The translations under genes were made by a program, and so were the position numbers. The notes beneath the pieces were generated by a model that saw only the letters and a program-made list of their open reading frames with translations, had not been told where the DNA came from and made no database searches. From assembly GCA_903910245.1 (NCBI GenBank), contig CAIVYX010000040.1:1-11630 (forward strand): a stretch of DNA of 11,630 bases, written 5' to 3'. This DNA is from an uncultured Opitutia bacterium (GTDB lineage: Bacteria; Verrucomicrobiota; Verrucomicrobiia; Opitutales; UBA953). This document shows positions 1 to 6,901 of this stretch, piece after piece (position 1 is the first letter of the stretch; each line of letters starts with the position of its first letter).

Positions 1-111
1 GGTCAGCGCGACTTCTTCGGCGCCCACACCTACGAGCGCAAGGACAAGCCCCGCGGCGAGTTCTTCCACATCGACTGGCCGGATCCCAAGCGTCCGCAGA
101 TTAAGGCCTAA
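1..111 (+). CDS. gnd: 6-phosphogluconate dehydrogenase (decarboxylating), C-terminal end only
   Basis: The first 36 codons run in frame from the window edge to a TAA stop, so only the C-terminal tail is present. The tail contains QRDFFGAHTYER, the conserved end of 6-phosphogluconate dehydrogenase, the pentose-phosphate enzyme that oxidises and decarboxylates 6-phosphogluconate to ribulose 5-phosphate with NADP or NAD. In the family, the Arg of QRD and the His of AHT (six residues apart, as here) reach into the neighbouring subunit to bind the substrate phosphate. After the motif comes a short Pro/Lys-rich tail. A rho-independent terminator follows within 20 bases, so this is the last gene of its transcript. 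The family call is secure despite the short length; whether the enzyme is NADP- or NAD-linked cannot be judged from this piece. Confidence 0.9.
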   Translation, partial: GQRDFFGAHTYERKDKPRGEFFHIDWPDPKRPQIKA

Positions 112-129
112 GCGCCTCGACGGAAACAG

Positions 130-162
130 GAAGGGCGCCCGCAAGGACGCCCTTCTTCTTTG
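130..162 (+). terminator. Rho-independent terminator after gnd, possibly bidirectional
   Basis: An 8-bp perfect stem (GAAGGGCG with CGCCCTTC, 130-137 and 148-155) extends past a C-A mismatch into CC/GG capped by a GCAA tetraloop, and is followed by a T-rich stretch TTCTTCTTT. It lies between the gnd stop (111) and the end of the convergent efflux operon (168). On the minus strand the same hairpin is followed only by CTGTTTCC, so it may stop the exporter operon less efficiently. Confidence 0.8.
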
Positions 163-167
163 GCGAG

Positions 168-1550
168 TTACTTCGCGGACCAACCGCCGCCCGTGGCCGC
201 GGCGAGTCGCACCGCGACCTGCCGGCGCTCCCAGACGACCATCGAAAGCGTGCGTGCGGCCAGGGCTTCGTCGCGACGCGCGCTTAGGATATCGTTCTCA
301 TTCGCGAGGCCAGCCTGCCGGCGGGCCTCGGCATTAGTGAGACGGACACGCACCGCAGTGAGCACCCGGGCGGTCAGTTCTTCCTGCATAGCGAGCTCGC
401 GCAGATCGGCGAGCGCGTCCTCGACTTCGCGGAAGGCGCCGAGGACGGCCTTGGTCCATTCCGCGCCAGAGCCGTCAATGCGCGCGCGCGCGACCTCGAG
501 GTTAGCTTCGCGCCGACCAGCGTCGAAGAGCGGCAAATCTACCGAAGGCGTCAGCGCCCAGAAACTCGATGAGCCCCGGCCCACACGCGAAGCCGGATCG
601 GCCTGCCAGCCAGCCTGGCCATTGAGCGTGACGGAAGGATAAAAGTCAGCGATGGCTGCGCCTTCGCGCGCGAGTGCGGCGTCGACCCGCTCGGCCGCCG
701 CGGCGAGGTCGGGACGACGAAGCAAGAGCTCCGAGGGCACGCCCGCGCCGAAGACCGGCATCGCGGCAGAGCCCTTCGCCACAGGAAGTTGGACGCCCGG
801 TGCAGAACCGATCAACGCACGCAGCGCGTTCTCAGCGGCGGCGACGCGGCGGCGGCCGAGGCCTTCATCGACCTTGGCCTGGGCGGCGGCGAGACGCGCG
901 GAGGAAAGCGGATCGGAGTCGAGTAAGCCCGCGACAACGGTCTGCTCGATGATCTCCATCTCACGCAGGCGCGTGGAGAACTCGGTCTCGAGGAAGGCGA
1001 GCTGCTCGCGAGTGCCGCGGACGGCGAACCACAGACGGGCGACTTCGGCGGACAGGGCGAGGTTCGCCTGTTCGACGGTGAACTTGGCCGCGCGCGAATC
1101 GAACTCGGCGGCCTTCGTCTTGGCGGCTTCACGCCCCCAGAGATCGAGTTCCCAAGATGCCTTCACGCCAGCGGCACCGACGTCGGTGCGACGCGGGATG
1201 CCGAAGCCGACCGGCGTGCGACCGGTGTCGAGCGAGATACGGGAGGACTCCAAGCCAGCGCCGACGGAAACAGCGGGCTGGTCTCCCGCGTTTGCAGAGG
1301 CGAGCAAGGCCACCGCTTCACGCTGACGCGCGCGGGCGATAGCGAGATCCGGGCTGTTCTTACGTGCCTGCGCAATCAGTTCGAGCAAGGCCGCGTCACC
1401 GAAGGCCTCCGCCCACTTCGCGTCGGCGACGGCACCGGCCTGCGAAAATGCCGGGGCCGTGACGGAAGCCACGGGCCACGCCGTCGGATCGTGCGCACAG
1501 CCTGCGAGGACGAGCGCCGCGAGGAGGAACGTCTTATTTACCCGGAGCAT
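168..1550 (-). CDS. Outer-membrane efflux lipoprotein, NodT/OprM (TolC-like) family
   Basis: This 460-residue protein is the outer-membrane channel of a tripartite exporter, forming a trimeric beta-barrel and periplasmic tunnel. It begins with a lipoprotein signal peptide with lipobox LAGC (Cys18), so it should be acylated and moved to the outer membrane. Family marks are WELDLWG near 133-139, VPSELLLRRPDL near 271-282, a second half starting ADFYPSVTLNGQAGW near 301, and a C-terminal GGGW. Two alpha-helical repeats of the OEP type span the mature protein. Length is normal for the family. The start was set at the ATG at 1550 because it places the lipobox correctly; an upstream in-frame extension to 1619 lies inside the adaptor gene and lacks signal-peptide character. 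The start overlaps the adaptor's end by 17 bases, implying translational coupling. It is the fourth and last gene of the operon. Confidence 0.92.
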   Translation of the reverse strand: MLRVNKTFLLAALVLAGCAHDPTAWPVASVTAPAFSQAGAVADAKWAEAFGDAALLELIAQARKNSPDLAIARARQREAVALLASANAGDQPAVSVGAGLESSRISLDTGRTPVGFGIPRRTDVGAAGVKASWELDLWGREAAKTKAAEFDSRAAKFTVEQANLALSAEVARLWFAVRGTREQLAFLETEFSTRLREMEIIEQTVVAGLLDSDPLSSARLAAAQAKVDEGLGRRRVAAAENALRALIGSAPGVQLPVAKGSAAMPVFGAGVPSELLLRRPDLAAAAERVDAALAREGAAIADFYPSVTLNGQAGWQADPASRVGRGSSSFWALTPSVDLPLFDAGRREANLEVARARIDGSGAEWTKAVLGAFREVEDALADLRELAMQEELTARVLTAVRVRLTNAEARRQAGLANENDILSARRDEALAARTLSMVVWERRQVAVRLAAATGGGWSAK

Positions 1551-2457
1551 TTTGGGAGGCGTCGATATAGACGTCCATCTGCTGGCCGACGAAAAGCACG
1601 CGGCCGGTCGGGCGTTCAAACTGGTAGATCACTTGCAGCACGCGGGTATCGACGCGCTCAATGCTCGCGCCAGTGAGCGAGGTCTTCGGGATGACGAAGG
1701 GCTCGATGCGAACGAATTTCAGAGCGATAGAACGGTCCTTACCACCGCCGAGGGCGGTCTCGCCTTTCAGGTAGCCCTTGGCCGGCAGGCCTTCGCGCAT
1801 ACGCGTGGCGAGCTGTTCGTCGACGTCGCAACGGATCTGCAAGGTGGAGATATCCCCGAGGACGACTGGAGCCTTGGCGCCGGCGGCCACGAATTCGCCG
1901 ACGCGGACGCCGACCTGGAGCACCGTCGCGTCGATGGGCGAACGGAGTACGAGGCGATCGAGCAATACCGCCGTCTGGTCGAGCTGGGCCTTGGCGAGGG
2001 CGAGTTTCGCCTTCGCCTCCTTGGCGGCCATCTGGTAGGAAAATAGTTCGGAAGCGGAGACCGCGCCGCTATCCTTGATGCCAGTCCAGCGGCGAGCCGC
2101 GTCTTCCGCGCGTTCGGCGGTGGCCTCAGCGGCGGAGACCGCAGCCACCAAGACGGCGTGCTGAGCACGGAGATCACGATCATCGAGCGTGAGAATCGGG
2201 TCGCCGGCCTTCACCTTGGCCCAGACCTTCACGTGAACCTTAGCGACCGTACCAGACGTGGGCGAACCGAGGAGCGTATTCTCGGCGGCGGCCTCGATAA
2301 GCCCGGCGGCGGCGATGAGGCCGTCCTTATCGCGCGTGGCGGGCTCATAGGGCGGTGGCTTGATCGGCACCTCATTGGCTGTGCCGCGGGTGAGCTGCCA
2401 AGCAGAGACGGCGCCGGCGAGGGCGAGGGCGAAGAGCAGGATGCGTTTCTTAAACAT
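1534..2457 (-). CDS. HlyD/DevB-type membrane-fusion (periplasmic adaptor) protein
   Basis: This 307-residue protein is the periplasmic adaptor linking the inner-membrane ABC transporter to the outer-membrane channel. An N-terminal hydrophobic anchor or signal (about 5-22) is followed by a first half-lipoyl segment (about 52-92, with GTVAKVHVKVWAKVKAGDPI), an Ala-rich coiled-coil hairpin (about 96-165), the second half-lipoyl segment (about 167-192, LRSPIDATVLQVGVRVGEFV) and a beta-barrel domain to about 300. The helical hairpin is short, as in DevB/MacA-like adaptors. The ATG at 2457 was chosen because it gives the basic-hydrophobic N-terminus and lies 7 bases after the ATPase stop. A longer in-frame start at 2697 would run antisense-like, Ser/Arg-rich sequence through the ATPase gene. 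Cytoplasmic-side contact with the permease and tip-to-tip contact with the channel are known for the family and inferred here. Confidence 0.92.
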   Translation of the reverse strand: MFKKRILLFALALAGAVSAWQLTRGTANEVPIKPPPYEPATRDKDGLIAAAGLIEAAAENTLLGSPTSGTVAKVHVKVWAKVKAGDPILTLDDRDLRAQHAVLVAAVSAAEATAERAEDAARRWTGIKDSGAVSASELFSYQMAAKEAKAKLALAKAQLDQTAVLLDRLVLRSPIDATVLQVGVRVGEFVAAGAKAPVVLGDISTLQIRCDVDEQLATRMREGLPAKGYLKGETALGGGKDRSIALKFVRIEPFVIPKTSLTGASIERVDTRVLQVIYQFERPTGRVLFVGQQMDVYIDASQNAPGK

Positions 2458-2464
2458 AAGGGGG

Positions 2465-3193
2465 TTAGAGATGGGTCGAATCGAGGAGCTTCGGGTCATC
2501 GACCACGCGGCTGATGCGGCCATCTTCCATCTCTGCGATGCGATCGGCGAAGCGGAAGATACGATGATCGTGCGAAACGACGACCACGCAACGTTCCGGC
2601 GAGCGGGAAAGGTCACGGACGAGTTCCATGATGTGGCCGCCAGTGTCTTTATCGAGGGCCGAGGTCGGTTCGTCGCAGATGAGGAGCGGCGGCTCATGGA
2701 CGAGCGCCCGGGCGATGGCGACGCGCTGCTGCTGGCCGCCGGAGAGCGCGTTGGGGCGACCGTCTTCGCGGCCCTTGAGGCCGACCTTCTCGATGATGGC
2801 GAGCGAGCGGGCGTGGGCCTCGTCGAAAGGACGGCCCTGAATCAGGAGCGGCACCATCACGTTCTCAATCACGGTGAGCGTGGGGATGAGATTGAACGAC
2901 TGGAAGACGAAGCCGAGGTGCTTACGACGGAAAGCTGTGAGCTCCTCCTGGCCGAGGCCGTCGAGGCGCTGGCCGAAGACCTCGACCGTGCCGGCCTGCG
3001 GCGTGAGTGTGCCCGCGATGACCGAGAGGAGCGTCGTCTTCCCGCAGCCCGAGGGGCCGACGAGCATGATGAGTTCGCCGCGGCGGGCTTCGAAGTCAGC
3101 CTGCTGGAGGGCGACGACCTGATTCTCCGGCGTGCCGAAGAACATATCCACGCCGGAAGCGCGGACAGCGATGGTGTGGGCGAGGGTGCTCAT
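2465..3193 (-). CDS. ABC transporter ATP-binding protein, DevA/MacB/LolD type
   Basis: This 242-residue cytoplasmic ATPase powers the exporter. All nucleotide-binding motifs are intact: Walker A GPSGCGKT (46-53), Q-loop Gln98 in FQSFNL, signature LSGGQ (150-154), Walker B LLICDE (170-175), D-loop SALD (178-181) and switch His208. The sequence type (FVFQSFNLIPTLTVIENV, then LSGGQQQRVAIARAL) is that of the family working with FtsX-fold permeases such as DevA, LolD and MacB. These systems act on substrates at the periplasmic side by a mechanotransmission mechanism rather than by a classic importer cycle. Its ATG overlaps the permease stop in an ATGA junction (3190-3193), so the two are almost certainly co-translated. 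The 7-base gap to the adaptor gene continues the operon. A full set of motifs and standard length leave little doubt about the biochemical role; the exported substrate is unknown. Confidence 0.95.
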   Translation of the reverse strand: MSTLAHTIAVRASGVDMFFGTPENQVVALQQADFEARRGELIMLVGPSGCGKTTLLSVIAGTLTPQAGTVEVFGQRLDGLGQEELTAFRRKHLGFVFQSFNLIPTLTVIENVMVPLLIQGRPFDEAHARSLAIIEKVGLKGREDGRPNALSGGQQQRVAIARALVHEPPLLICDEPTSALDKDTGGHIMELVRDLSRSPERCVVVVSHDHRIFRFADRIAEMEDGRISRVVDDPKLLDSTHL

Positions 3194-4380
3194 CCGCGGA
3201 AGACCGAGGCGGCGTCGACGCGCGACACCTTGATAATGCCAATGATGGCGGAGACGAAGCTGATGCCCAGCACGAGGACGAACGTCGCCCAGAGGATCTG
3301 CGGGTACATCACGAAGGGTGGCATGCCCTTCTCAATCATCGCGCGCCCGATGCCCTGCGCCATCCCGGCGCCGAGGCCGAAGCCGATGAGCCCGGCGGTA
3401 AAGGCCTGCACGAAGAGCATGCGGGCGATGACGCCCATGCCTGCGCCCATCGCCTTGATGGCCGCAAAATATTTTAAGTTCTCGAGTACAAACGAGTAGA
3501 ACGTTTGGCCGGAGATAGCGATGCCGACGAATAGACCGAGCAGGACCGCCGTGCCGAAGGAAAACGGGATACCGGTGTTGGTCCAGAACCACCAGAAAGT
3601 ATTGCGCGCCAAGCTGCGCTCGCCCCAACTCCAGATGACTGTGTCCGACGTCCAGGCCTTGAGACCCGTGTCGCGTTCGATGCGATCGCAGAGTTCGGCC
3701 GGCGTCACGCCCTTCTGCGGCTCGACGAGCATGAAGCTCAGCGTGCGGCGGGCGCCGAGGGTATAGCCCTTGGCGCGGTCATAGGTAGTATAGACGAACG
3801 GTCCGCCGGTGAAAGCACGCTTCACTTTGCAGATGCCGACGATGCGAGCCTGGATGTCATTGACCTCGAACGTGTCGCCGACCTTAAGGGGCGTGGAGCG
3901 CGGCTTGCCGTCCGGCCCGACGGTCATGCGACCCATCAGCGCGGCGCCCCATTCATCGACGATAACCGTATCGGGGAGGCGCAGGTCTTCGATCCGCCCC
4001 TGCGTGAGAACAGCCGGGGCGCCAGCGAAGGTGTCGGCGTCGATGCCGACGAGGGTGATCAGCTTGAAGTTGCCGTCCTGCATGCGCGCCTGAACAAAGG
4101 AAGTGTGGAGCGGGGCGGCCCAAGCGACACCATCGACGGAACGCACGCGGCCAAGGTCCGTATCGCGGAGCGGCTTGGCATCGTTGACCTGCTCAACCAT
4201 TGGGTCGCTCACCCAAACTTGGGCGCGGATGTTGACCATCGGCGTGTAGGTCCAGCTCATGATGCCGAAGAAAACCGAACTCTGCTGGGCCATCAGCAAG
4301 GCCGAGAACGCCAAGCCACACAGGAGCATCGCGAGTTTGGCGCGGTCTCCGAAGAGCATGTTGAGGGCGAGGCGATACAT
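3190..4380 (-). CDS. ABC transporter permease, DevC-like (FtsX/MacB fold)
   Basis: This 396-residue inner-membrane protein has the four-helix layout of FtsX/MacB-fold permeases. TM1 lies at about 16-40, a large periplasmic domain at about 42-265, TM2 at about 271-297, then a cytoplasmic coupling segment with ENLKYFAAIKAMGA (300-313), TM3 at about 316-340 and TM4 at about 361-383. The N-terminus (LNMLFGDRAKLAMLLCGLAF, then AQQSSVFFG) is typical of DevC, the permease of the cyanobacterial heterocyst glycolipid exporter DevBCA, rather than MacB, which has a fused ATPase. It is the first gene of a four-gene operon and overlaps the ATPase by four bases. No good Shine-Dalgarno sequence precedes the ATG, and no convincing promoter is visible in the 50 bases between it and the upstream terminator hairpin. 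Substrate is unknown; lipids, glycolipids or hydrophobic drugs are family precedents. Confidence 0.9.
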   Translation of the reverse strand: MYRLALNMLFGDRAKLAMLLCGLAFSALLMAQQSSVFFGIMSWTYTPMVNIRAQVWVSDPMVEQVNDAKPLRDTDLGRVRSVDGVAWAAPLHTSFVQARMQDGNFKLITLVGIDADTFAGAPAVLTQGRIEDLRLPDTVIVDEWGAALMGRMTVGPDGKPRSTPLKVGDTFEVNDIQARIVGICKVKRAFTGGPFVYTTYDRAKGYTLGARRTLSFMLVEPQKGVTPAELCDRIERDTGLKAWTSDTVIWSWGERSLARNTFWWFWTNTGIPFSFGTAVLLGLFVGIAISGQTFYSFVLENLKYFAAIKAMGAGMGVIARMLFVQAFTAGLIGFGLGAGMAQGIGRAMIEKGMPPFVMYPQILWATFVLVLGISFVSAIIGIIKVSRVDAASVFRG

Positions 4381-4434
4381 CAGACGTGTCCGTGGAGTGT
4401 CTCCCCAACAAGGCTCGGGTCAATGGGAAGTCAA

Positions 4435-4459
4435 ACGGCCCGGACACTGTCCGGGCCGT
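4435..4459 (-). terminator. Strong hairpin terminator of the hydrolase-aquaporin-membrane protein cluster
   Basis: A perfect 12-bp inverted repeat (ACGGCCCGGACA and TGTCCGGGCCGT) with a single central base folds as an 11-bp stem with a 3-nt loop. On the minus strand it is followed by TTTGACTTCC. It starts 25 bases after the stop of the minus-strand membrane protein gene (4485), so it probably ends that transcript and insulates the exporter operon that begins at 4380. The T-run is short, so an operator-like role of the palindrome is an alternative. Confidence 0.65.
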
Positions 4460-4484
4460 CGTAACCTAACCGTATCTTAAAGGC

Positions 4485-4874
4485 TTACTTGGCGATGACC
4501 GCGACCGCCGGCAGTTTGACAAAGTTCGTCTTGAACCACACCGGACCCCAAGAGGCGTTGACGGCCCAAGCGGCGAAGAGGAGGACGAAAGCGACCGAGA
4601 AGCAACGGATGACCTTACCCTTCTCTTCGCTCTTGGCACCGATGTGGAGGAAAGCGACCGCGGCGAGGGCGAGGATCGGGTGGAACCAGGAGATTGGACG
4701 GACCGTCTGGAAGAACGCCACGAGGCCGACAACGAGATTGATGTCGACGAGCACGGCGACGATGCGCTGGAGCTTCGTGTTCGGGCCCTTGACGAGCGCC
4801 ACGATGATGACGATTAGGACGAGGAGCAGCAGCAGGGAGCCGTAATGCTTATGGATAACGAAGAGCGGGTTCAT
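4485..4874 (-). CDS. Small four-helix integral membrane protein of unknown function
   Basis: This 129-residue protein has four predicted membrane helices (about 12-29, 36-56, 62-80 and 90-107) with short loops and no signal peptide beyond TM1. Histidines sit near membrane boundaries: His8 and His10 in HKHYG, His65 in WFHP and His77 in HIG. The pattern (HxxxG start, NLVVGL in TM2, HP before TM3, HIGxxxxxK after TM3) resembles a group of small bacterial membrane proteins, common in Bacteroidetes, that lack an assigned function. Haem or metal binding by the histidines is only a guess. A modest AAGG sits about 10 bases before the ATG. It follows the aquaporin gene by 50 bases on the same strand and is followed by a strong terminator, so it is probably the last gene of that cluster. 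Confidence 0.75.
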   Translation of the reverse strand: MNPLFVIHKHYGSLLLLLVLIVIIVALVKGPNTKLQRIVAVLVDINLVVGLVAFFQTVRPISWFHPILALAAVAFLHIGAKSEEKGKVIRCFSVAFVLLFAAWAVNASWGPVWFKTNFVKLPAVAVIAK

Positions 4875-4924
4875 GCACTTACCTTGATAAGAGACCGGCC
4901 CGGTTCAAGCCATCCCGCCGGATT

Positions 4925-5623
4925 TTACCGGTCTTCAGGGAAAAGCACCCGAAAGAACCAGGCCGCCAAGGCTGCCCCGACGAACTGGACCGCTACCTCC
5001 GCTAAAATGCGCGGGGCGATCTTGGCGAGGAAGAGGGTTTCCGTGACGAAGGTCTTGGTGCCGATGAGTCCGTCAAAGATCGCGGCGAAGGCGCCGAGCA
5101 GCGAGGAAGCCAGCGAGACCGCCGGATTCATGGTCGGGTTGAAATCGCCAAACGTTCCGGAAAGGCCCAGCACGACCGCCGCGATGGCCAGGCCGAAGTA
5201 GCTGTTGCCCGCGGTAAGGCGCGAGGTCCCGACCATCAGGATAACGAAGGCCAAGGCGAACGTGGCGAGCAGCTCGACGACCGCGATCACGCCGAAGCCG
5301 GTGAAGGCCGATTCGCTCAAGGCGTCGATGGCCCCCTTGGCGTGTTCCGAATCATGGCCAAGCAGGGTGCCTGCCGCCATCGCCGCGAGGACGGCCGCCA
5401 CCAGCTGCACGCCGATGTAGGCCCAAAAGGCGCGGGTGCTGGAACGGCCACGGAGACGGAACGCCAGCGAGACGGCGGGGTTATAGTGGGCGAGCGAGAC
5501 TGGCGCGCCCATGTAGATCAATGCGCAGAGCAAGGCGGCGACGGGAAGCGGACTCGACGAGACCAACGCTGCTAGGCAGAGGAAGAAAGTCCCGACGGCC
5601 TCGATGAGCAGCTTGTTGCGCAT
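4925..5623 (-). CDS. MIP/aquaporin-family channel with non-canonical selectivity filter
   Basis: This 232-residue inner-membrane channel carries both hallmark half-helix motifs of the major intrinsic protein family: HYNPAVSLA (NPA at 48-50) and MNPAVSLA (NPA at 166-168). The six-helix, two-repeat topology is evident from the hydrophobic segments, and length matches bacterial aquaporins. It should form tetramers passing water or small neutral solutes. The oddity is the residue after the second NPA. Water and glycerol channels have Arg there (NPAR), the conserved part of the aromatic/Arg filter; here it is Val169. Positions matching the AqpZ filter Phe and His also appear aliphatic, by gap-free counting from each NPA. 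A wider, less polar pore is inferred, so the solute is uncertain. The stretch after the second NPA (about 170-205) is longer than in AqpZ. The gene lies 46 bases downstream of the secreted hydrolase-like gene and 50 upstream of the four-helix protein. Confidence 0.88.
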   Translation of the reverse strand: MRNKLLIEAVGTFFLCLAALVSSSPLPVAALLCALIYMGAPVSLAHYNPAVSLAFRLRGRSSTRAFWAYIGVQLVAAVLAAMAAGTLLGHDSEHAKGAIDALSESAFTGFGVIAVVELLATFALAFVILMVGTSRLTAGNSYFGLAIAAVVLGLSGTFGDFNPTMNPAVSLASSLLGAFAAIFDGLIGTKTFVTETLFLAKIAPRILAEVAVQFVGAALAAWFFRVLFPEDR

Positions 5624-5669
5624 GGGTCGAATGTCGTCAGGCGGCGGGCGGTCTCAAGCGTGGAGTCGC

Positions 5670-6824
5670 TCAGCGGGGGGCGCGGGCGTTGAGCCAGTTT
5701 TCGCTGAAGGCCGCAATCTCTTCATAGCCAGGCAGGCGACGGGTCCGCCCGCGCATTTCCCGGGCCGCCTCTTCCTGGGCGGCGAAAAGTTCGGTCAACG
5801 TCGCATGGAGCGGCGTCTTGATGTTCTTATTATCGACCAGCCAGAAGCCGACCTGCTCCCCCTCGACGACCTCGTTATTATAATACTGCCAGAATAAGGT
5901 CATTACCGGCTTCCAAGTCATGAACTTGGCGAGGATCTCGCGATTGCGTTGGTCGTGCTTCGCGCCGTCGGCCCCGCAGGCCTTCCAAGAAAGGCCGCAC
6001 TCTCCGATAAAGACGCGCTTCGCGGGTAAGCCCGGCTTCGCGGGAATCTGCGCGTTGACGTAGTCCAGCGTGGCCCGGACCTCCTCGGCGGAGAGCAGCT
6101 GAGAATCGTAGGCAGAATAGGAGACAAAATCGACGTTCACTTTGGGCAACACCGCGTTCACCAGGCGCTTGCGTCCGTCCTTCATCGCATCGCGGACGCG
6201 GTTGACCTCGGCGTAGGTATAGACGCGGCACTTGGCGTAGGCCACTTCAGAACGGGCGTCGTCGACGGCCTTCTGGCGAATGCTGAGCCACTCGATCATC
6301 GCCGCGACGAGCTCGGGCGAGGCGTCCTTCTTCACATCCTTATCGGGCAAGAGATACCAATCCCCCTCCCAGTGGCCGAGGAAGAAGGTCTTGCCCGCCG
6401 TATCATAGCGGGTGAGCAAGTCCTTCGTGAAAAGGTAGACGGCGTTGTATTCGCGGCGTTTGAGCTCGGGCGTGAAACCTTTCGTCCACTCATTGGTGGA
6501 ACGATACCACAGCACGTAGTGCGTGAACGGCATCGCGATGTAGGGCGTGAGCTGCTGGCCAGAGATCGCGTTTATTTTAAGGATACGCGAGCCCATCGCG
6601 TTGATACCCTTGGCGGCCTCAAGCACGGCATCGTCCTTGGTGAACTTGTACGCGGGACCGAACGCCTGGGTGCCCACGACCTGCGGGAAGGCGTCGGGCA
6701 ACGTCGGCACTGCGGGCAAGCGGGACATCTCCAGCGGCTGGTCGGGGCGCTTCTTACCCTGGGCCAGCAAAGCGAGCGGGAATAACAGAAGAGCTCCCAG
6801 AAGGAGACGAGGGGTTGAACTCAT
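5670..6824 (-). CDS. Secreted glycoside-hydrolase-like (TIM-barrel type) protein
   Basis: This 384-residue protein starts with a signal peptide (hydrophobic 6-21, ending LLAQG), so it is exported. It has no named family that I can assign, but the motif order fits a clan GH-A-like (beta/alpha)8 hydrolase. FFLGHWEGDWYLL (147-159) places Glu153 where the acid/base would follow strand 4, VDFVSYSAYD (231-240) resembles a strand-6 segment, KRVFIGECGLSW places Glu275 where the nucleophile would follow strand 7, and LFWQYYNNE (310-318) supplies the strand-8 aromatic. A Lys/Arg-rich C-terminal helix follows. The ATG at 6824 is preferred over an in-frame start at 6893 because it begins the signal peptide directly, with GAGG about 9 bases upstream. 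It is the first gene of a probable three-gene cluster with an aquaporin-like channel and a small membrane protein. Substrate is unknown, and an inactive barrel with another role cannot be excluded. Confidence 0.72.
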   Translation of the reverse strand: MSSTPRLLLGALLLFPLALLAQGKKRPDQPLEMSRLPAVPTLPDAFPQVVGTQAFGPAYKFTKDDAVLEAAKGINAMGSRILKINAISGQQLTPYIAMPFTHYVLWYRSTNEWTKGFTPELKRREYNAVYLFTKDLLTRYDTAGKTFFLGHWEGDWYLLPDKDVKKDASPELVAAMIEWLSIRQKAVDDARSEVAYAKCRVYTYAEVNRVRDAMKDGRKRLVNAVLPKVNVDFVSYSAYDSQLLSAEEVRATLDYVNAQIPAKPGLPAKRVFIGECGLSWKACGADGAKHDQRNREILAKFMTWKPVMTLFWQYYNNEVVEGEQVGFWLVDNKNIKTPLHATLTELFAAQEEAAREMRGRTRRLPGYEEIAAFSENWLNARAPR

Positions 6825-6852
6825 GGGGTGAACCTCAGGGAGAGGAACTTGA

Positions 6853-6881
6853 ATTGTTCTGTTACGACACGCTTCCTTCAA
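6853..6881 (-). promoter_or_regulatory. Possible sigma-70-like promoter for the secreted hydrolase gene
   Basis: Read on the minus strand, TTGAAG (6881-6876) is followed after 17 bases by AACAAT (6858-6853). Each matches four of six consensus bases at the ideal spacing, and the start codon lies about 29 bases further on. An inverted repeat ACTTGAA/TTCAAGT (6847-6853, 6877-6883) frames the same region and could be an operator. The call rests on pattern alone. Confidence 0.3.
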
Positions 6882-6901
6882 GTCCGTTCCCACCCAACAC
6901 C

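Noticed and set aside
1459..2046. Plus-strand frame of 195 codons opposite the adaptor gene
   Set aside because: Antisense shadow of a recognised gene with no motif, no Shine-Dalgarno sequence and composition reflecting the opposite strand.
3465..3482. AT-rich island AAAATATTTTAAG as promoter or origin-like element
   Set aside because: It encodes the NLKYFAA part of the permease coupling segment in frame; nothing else supports a regulatory role.
2360..3499. Long plus-strand open frame of 379 codons opposite the ATPase and permease genes
   Set aside because: It lies antisense to well-motifed ABC genes; its composition (many Glu, Asp, Arg and Ala in strings) is what GC-rich antisense frames give, and it has no domain or signal.
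4409..4434. TTGACT on the minus strand as a -35 box for the exporter operon
   Set aside because: The base match is good, but 16-18 bases downstream there is only TTGTTG-like sequence, a very poor -10.
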